Positions 60,392 through 64,000 of a stretch of 64,000 nucleotides of DNA are shown here, piece by piece. The notes under the pieces were generated by a model. The model saw nothing but the letters and a program-made list of their open reading frames with translations, did not search any database and was not told the origin of the DNA. The stretch spans positions 80,531-144,530 of the forward strand of contig JALOLD010000006.1 of NCBI GenBank assembly GCA_025456145.1, given 5' to 3'. This DNA comes from Thermoanaerobaculales bacterium (GTDB taxonomy: Bacteria; Acidobacteriota; Thermoanaerobaculia; Thermoanaerobaculales; Sulfomarinibacteraceae). Numbering within the stretch: position 1 is the first letter of the stretch; each line of letters begins with the position of its first letter. The translations under genes were made by a program, and so were the position numbers.

Positions 60392-61723
60392 GTGTCAGTC
60401 TCAGCCATCGACATCCTCTCCCGCGTGAAGGACGAAAAGGTCCACTTCATGCGCCTCCAGTTCACCGACATCGACGGCATCATCAAGAACGTCGAGGTCC
60501 CCGAGAGCCAGTTCGAGAAGGCCCTCGACGGCCAGATCATGTTCGACGGCTCGTCGATCGAGGGCTTCACCCGGATCGAGGAGTCGGACATGCTCCTGAC
60601 CCCCGATCTCGAGACCTTCCAGGTCTTCCCCTGGGAGGCCAACCAGGGCAAGGTCTGCCGGCTCGTCTGCGATGTCGCCAACCCGGACGGCTCGCCCTTC
60701 GCGGGTTGCCCGCGCAGCGCGCTCAAGCGCGTGGTCGCCAAGGCCAGGGACATGGGCTATGCCCTGATGGCCGGACCCGAGGCCGAGTTCTTCCTCTTCC
60801 AGCGGGACGGCAACGGCGCCGCGGTACCGACCACCCACGACACCGGCGGGTACTTCGACCTCAGCCCGCGCGACCTCGGCGAGGAGGCGCGCCGCGACAT
60901 CACCCTGGTGCTCGAGGCGATGGGGCTCGAGGTCGAGGCGGCCCACCACGAGGTCGCCCCCGGCCAGCACGAGATCGACTTCAAGTACGGCGAGGCGGTG
61001 GCCACCGCCGACGCGGTCGTGACCTTCCGCTTCGTCGTCAAGAAGGTGGCCCTGATGCACGGCCTCCACGCGACCTTCATGCCGAAGCCGCTGGCCGGGG
61101 TCAACGGCTCGGGGATGCACGTCCACCAGTCGCTCTTCACCCTCGACGGCAGCAACTCGTTCTTCGACCCCGAGGGACCCTGGCAGCTGTCCGAGGTCGC
61201 CCGGTGGTACATCGGCGGGGTGCTCGACCACGCCCGCGCCCTGGTCGCGATCACCAACCCGCTGGTCAATTCCTACAAACGGCTGGTTCCCGGCTACGAG
61301 GCCCCGGTCAACGTCGCCTGGTCGGAGAAGAACCGCTCGCCGATGATCCGGGTGCCTGCCCGGCGGGGGATCGGCACCCGCTGCGAGGTCCGGATGCCCG
61401 ACCCGTCGTGCAACCCCTACCTGGCGTTTACCGCGATGCTCGCCTCGGGCCTCGACGGCATCGAGCGCCGGGTCGACTGCGGGCCGCCGATCAACCGCAA
61501 CATCTTCGACATGTCGGCGCGCGAGAAGAAGCGCCTCAAGATCCACCAGCTGCCGGCCAGCCTCGACGAGGCCCTCGACTTCCTCGAGAAGGACTCGGTG
61601 CTGCGCAGGGCGCTCGGCGACCACATCTTCGACCACTTCCTCTTCAACAAGCGCACCGAGTGGGCCGGCTACATCAAGGAGATCCACAGCTGGGAGCACC
61701 GCCGCTACCTCGACCGCTACTGA
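60392..61723 (+). CDS. glnA: Glutamine synthetase type I
   Basis: GlnA makes glutamine from glutamate and ammonia with ATP. The 443 residues match the short GSI-alpha form. Seen: IMFDGSSIEGFTRIEESDML near 51-70 (Asp latch region), the metal motif GPEAEFFLF near 129-137, HHEVAPGQHEIDFKYGEAVA near 191-210, NGSGMHVHQSLF near 244-255, and the Arg in MIRVPARRG near 325. The GSI-beta adenylylation Tyr motif is absent, so control by feedback or GlnR-like factors is more likely. GTG 60392 has AAGGGGGT ahead. Confidence 0.95.
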   Translation: MSVSAIDILSRVKDEKVHFMRLQFTDIDGIIKNVEVPESQFEKALDGQIMFDGSSIEGFTRIEESDMLLTPDLETFQVFPWEANQGKVCRLVCDVANPDGSPFAGCPRSALKRVVAKARDMGYALMAGPEAEFFLFQRDGNGAAVPTTHDTGGYFDLSPRDLGEEARRDITLVLEAMGLEVEAAHHEVAPGQHEIDFKYGEAVATADAVVTFRFVVKKVALMHGLHATFMPKPLAGVNGSGMHVHQSLFTLDGSNSFFDPEGPWQLSEVARWYIGGVLDHARALVAITNPLVNSYKRLVPGYEAPVNVAWSEKNRSPMIRVPARRGIGTRCEVRMPDPSCNPYLAFTAMLASGLDGIERRVDCGPPINRNIFDMSAREKKRLKIHQLPASLDEALDFLEKDSVLRRALGDHIFDHFLFNKRTEWAGYIKEIHSWEHRRYLDRY

Positions 61724-61748
61724 GCCGGTCCGCCCCCCGATCGATCAC

Positions 61749-61771
61749 GGCTCCGCCCGACCGGCGGGGCC
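61749..61771 (+). terminator. glnA terminator hairpin
   Basis: GGCTCCGCC pairs with GGCGGGGCC over nine positions (one G-U) with a 5-nt loop, 26 nt past the glnA stop. The following GTCGTCGTT is a weak T-run. Confidence 0.55.
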
Positions 61772-61837
61772 GTCGTCGTTCCGCCGGCAGCCTTCCCCAA
61801 GACCTCGAAACCAGCGAAAGCACCACCCCCCGGCCTC

Positions 61838-61866
61838 TTGAGAAATATTTCTCAAACCACTACAGT
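61838..61866 (+). promoter_or_regulatory. Promoter with palindromic Rex-like operator
   Basis: TTGAGAAATATTTCTCAA (61838-61855) is a perfect 18-bp palindrome. Its first six bases serve as a -35, and exactly 17 bp later comes TACAGT (61861-61866). A protein bound here would cover the promoter spacer. The palindrome differs from the classical Rex site (TTGTGAAATATTTCACAA) only at two symmetric bases. It controls the kinase-BON-CBS gene and the transporter. Confidence 0.72.
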
Positions 61867-62013
61867 GGCACGGTTGTGGATGGGGCTCGTCGCTCTCGCA
61901 CGCTGTCGATCCGGGTCGATCGTGGGCCGCTCGACCCGCCGAACGGCGGGGATCGCGCGGCCGCCCGAGCGACGCTCCCGCCCCGACCATGACCCGCCTG
62001 GAGGTACCTGGTC

Positions 62014-63429
62014 ATGCCGATCATCACGATCTCTCGGGGAATCTGTAGCGGCGGCACCGTCCTGGCCGAGCTGCTCAGCGCCAGGCTCGGCTGGCCGGTG
62101 CTCAGCCAGGAGGACGTGTCGGCGGCCGCCGCCAAGGCCTATCGGATGTCCGAGGACGAGCTCAACCGGGGTCTCTATCAGCCGGCCAGCTTCGTCGAGC
62201 GCTTCACCCACCGAAAGACGCGGTACCTGCTCGCCGCCCAGGCGACGATCGCCGGCGCGTTGGCCGATGGCAACGGGATCTACCACGGGCTCGCCGGGCA
62301 GTTCCTCTTCCAGAACCTGCGCAACGCGTTCAAGGTGCGGATCGTCGCACCCCTCGCCCTGCGGATCGACAACGCGATGCACCGCGCCGGGATGACCCGG
62401 GACCAGGCCGCCCGCCACATCCGCCAAGCCGACGAGCACCGGCTGCTCTGGGGCCGGCAGATCTTCGACGCCGATGTCAACGACCCCGATCTCTACGACC
62501 TCGTGGTCAACCTCGACCAGGTCAGCCTGGCGAGCGCCGCCAACCTGATCGCCGAGATCGTCAGCGACCGCGAGCGGGCCATCGACCCGGACTCGGTCAG
62601 GGAGTTCCGCGACTTCGCCCTCGAAAAGAGGATCGCCGCCGAGCTCTTCTTCAACTCGCCGTTCACCCCCGACATGGCCAGGGTCAGAGTCAGGAACGGT
62701 GAGGTCTACCTGGCGGGCGAACGACCGGCGGAGGGCTCCCAGACGGCGGTCGTCGAGTTCGTCAGTCGGGTTCCCGGAGTCGGGACCATCCATACCGACA
62801 GCGATACCGTCGAGGCGATCGAGGTCGTGCTCGATCCGGCATCGGCGCTGTCGTCGCGCGACGCCACGGCGGCCGATGTCATGCTCGGCATCGACCGCTA
62901 CCCCCACTGCAAGATCGCCTGCACGATCCGCGATGCGATGGTCGCCCTCTCGGCGTCGTCGGTGAGGCTCGAGGACGGTCACCTCATGCAGCCCCGCTAT
63001 GTGCTGCTCCACGATCTCGACGACCGGCTGGTCGGCGTGGTCAGCCGTCGCGAGCTGCTCCGGGGCCTGGTTCCCCACCTCCTCCAGGATCGCGAGTCGG
63101 CGGCCCACATCCAGGAGCTCGTGCCCTTCGGGGGGCGGATGCCGAGCGAGATCTTCATCCGCTGGACGTCGATGTTCTCGCAGGCCGCGATCGACGCCTC
63201 CCGCCGGTCGGTGGCGACCGTGATGGCGCCGATCCGCGGCACGGTCCGGGCCGACGACTCGCTGTCGACGGTGATCTCGACGATGCTCTACCACGGGATC
63301 GACCTGGTCGCCGTGGTCGACGGCAGCAGCGTGGTTGGGGTCGTGCTGATGACCGACATCTTCGACATCATCGCCCAGTTCGTCATGGAGCACGGCGGCG
63401 CGGGCACGAAGGGCGGCCGCGATGTCTGA
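62014..63429 (+). CDS. Cytidylate-kinase-like/BON/CBS multidomain protein
   Basis: The 471-residue cytosolic protein has three parts. Residues 1-195 form a cytidylate-kinase-like P-loop domain (ITISRGICSGGTVLAELLSA at 4-23, AARHIRQADEHRLLWGRQIF near 131-150, DLYDLVVNLDQ). Residues about 205-268 resemble a BON domain (VRVRNGEVYLAGERP, VEFVSRVPGVGTIHT). Two CBS motifs follow (about 288-350 and 395-460; VVSRRELLRGL and VMAPIRGTVRADD), as in adenosine-nucleotide sensors. GGAGG sets the ATG. The gene overlaps the transporter gene by 8 bp, so it may sense energy or a nucleotide for that transporter. Confidence 0.8.
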   Translation: MPIITISRGICSGGTVLAELLSARLGWPVLSQEDVSAAAAKAYRMSEDELNRGLYQPASFVERFTHRKTRYLLAAQATIAGALADGNGIYHGLAGQFLFQNLRNAFKVRIVAPLALRIDNAMHRAGMTRDQAARHIRQADEHRLLWGRQIFDADVNDPDLYDLVVNLDQVSLASAANLIAEIVSDRERAIDPDSVREFRDFALEKRIAAELFFNSPFTPDMARVRVRNGEVYLAGERPAEGSQTAVVEFVSRVPGVGTIHTDSDTVEAIEVVLDPASALSSRDATAADVMLGIDRYPHCKIACTIRDAMVALSASSVRLEDGHLMQPRYVLLHDLDDRLVGVVSRRELLRGLVPHLLQDRESAAHIQELVPFGGRMPSEIFIRWTSMFSQAAIDASRRSVATVMAPIRGTVRADDSLSTVISTMLYHGIDLVAVVDGSSVVGVVLMTDIFDIIAQFVMEHGGAGTKGGRDV

Positions 63430-64000
63430 CTCGACCTCCGTCGGCAAGCCGACCGCCAAACGGGTTCGCCTCGGCATCGCCGCGCGACCCGAGACGAAGA
63501 TCGACGCCCGGCGCCTGTTCTTCCTGCTACTCGGCGTGGCGCTGTTCTTCGGCATCTACCTCTCGCCGCCGTGGCCGGCGGCGATCGACCCGATAGGGGA
63601 GTCCTTCGAGCTCACCGCCCAGGGCAAGGCGGCCCTCGCCCTCTTCCTCCTCGCCGCGGTGTGGTGGGTCTTCGAGGTCGTGCCGATCGGGGTCACGAGC
63701 ATCACGATCGCGGTCACCCAGGCGCTCTTCCTGATCCGACCGGACAAGTTCTTCGTCGGCGAGGTCGACCCGATCGGCGGGCCCGAGCTCGCGATGAAGG
63801 AGTTCTTCCACCCCTCGGTGTGGTTCATCTTCGGCTCGATCGTCATCGGCATGGTCTTCACCAAGACCGGCCTGACCAAGCGGCTGGCCTACAAGATGCT
63901 CGCCCTGGTCGGCGAGCGGACCTCGATGATCTACCTCGGGTGCTTCGTCATGACCGCCACGCTGACCCTGGTGATGGCCCATACCGCGGTCGCCGCGACG
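63422..64000 (+). CDS. DASS/SLC13-family anion transporter (partial, runs off the right edge)
   Basis: The first 193 codons are in the window. After a 30-residue basic tail (MSDSTSVGKPTAKRVRLGIA) come hydrophobic helices (about 32-48, 70-95, 130-150, 165-190) and WWVFEVVPIGVTSITIAVTQ near 80-99, the typical start of the sodium:dicarboxylate/sulfate symporters, then HPSVWFIFGSIVIGMVFTKT near 127-146. Length and substrate cannot be judged. The ATG lies 8 bp before the end of the kinase-BON-CBS gene, in a different frame. Confidence 0.85.
   Translation, partial: MSDSTSVGKPTAKRVRLGIAARPETKIDARRLFFLLLGVALFFGIYLSPPWPAAIDPIGESFELTAQGKAALALFLLAAVWWVFEVVPIGVTSITIAVTQALFLIRPDKFFVGEVDPIGGPELAMKEFFHPSVWFIFGSIVIGMVFTKTGLTKRLAYKMLALVGERTSMIYLGCFVMTATLTLVMAHTAVAAT

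Overview
The window is a chromosomal segment of a very GC-rich (roughly 70%) Gram-negative bacterium. Outer-membrane functions (BamD-like lipoprotein, Wzm/Wzt-type exporter, RseP protease, SurA-like chaperone fragment, TonB-C-like protein) rule out an actinobacterium despite the composition. The order pheS-pheT-zapB-zapA-6S RNA-rny-ymdB is the one I know from deltaproteobacterial-type genomes. Together with the DivIVA protein, a DUF2007 protein and a futalosine-type menaquinone prenyltransferase, this points to Acidobacteriota (Thermoanaerobaculia-like) or a deltaproteobacterial-grade lineage. There is no 16S gene here to settle it. Most of the window is housekeeping core; I see no prophage, transposase or CRISPR array.

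Layout. 1-3341: a sigma-54 promoter reading off the left edge, a polysaccharide ABC exporter (ATPase and permease) and an ABC-type ligand-binding lipoprotein. 3420-7115: rsmI and a SurA-N protein sharing one bidirectional promoter, then a soluble lytic transglycosylase. 7269-10930: trxB, an A-type Fe-S carrier, def and a membrane protein. 10970-13514: ABC-2 exporter operon. 13637-15426: divIVA-hutI. 15566-18507: ymdB, rny, a 6S RNA and zapA. 18650-20248: a membrane glycosyltransferase-like gene inserted between zapA and zapB. 20259-26387: zapB, pheT, pheS, rplT, rpmI, thrS and two tRNA-Val genes; infC is absent from its usual place. 26559-31643: DUF2007, aspS, hisS, gamma-carbonic anhydrase, a spacer with phased DnaA-box-like sites, and tsaC. 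31640-38289: recN, cupin, coaE, folD, menG/ubiE, rdgB and an FHA-GAF-adenylate cyclase. 39431-46694: truA, uppS, cdsA, a 44-codon ORF where dxr usually lies, rseP, a PASTA protein, rpe, bamD and a LysM protein. 46717-53719: a ferritin-like protein, tadA, two tRNA-Ser genes, SRP RNA, a glycosyltransferase, a tandem TonB-C protein, selB, CYTH and a nucleotidyltransferase. 53760-56750: prepilin-like protein, ComEA-like protein, UbiA/MqnP and a deoxynucleoside kinase. 56836-60152: serS, methyltransferase, a four-helix-bundle (S23) protein beside a 138-bp palindrome, and an HD hydrolase. 60392-64000: glnA, then a Rex-like operator controlling a kinase-BON-CBS protein and a DASS transporter that runs off the right edge.

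Two features run through the window. First, many single genes or operon heads have a -10 element (TAnnnT, often extended as TGCTAnnnT) that ends only 6-9 nt before the start codon and no Shine-Dalgarno sequence, which predicts leaderless mRNAs. This sets the start codon for about fifteen genes. The extreme case is rsmI and the SurA-like gene, whose start codons lie 18 bp apart across one symmetric TATGATA. Second, genes inside operons are tightly coupled by GTGA or ATGA overlaps, whereas operon-internal genes with gaps carry GGAGG-type sites.

Functionally the window joins translation and tRNA genes (pheST, thrS, aspS, hisS, serS, tadA, truA, tsaC, selB, six RNA genes), envelope building (uppS, cdsA, rseP, bamD, the exporter and LysM/PASTA proteins), division (zapA, zapB, divIVA) and quinone synthesis (UbiA-like and UbiE). 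The least familiar module is at the right end: a cytidylate-kinase-like/BON/CBS fusion coupled to an anion transporter behind an 18-bp palindromic operator.
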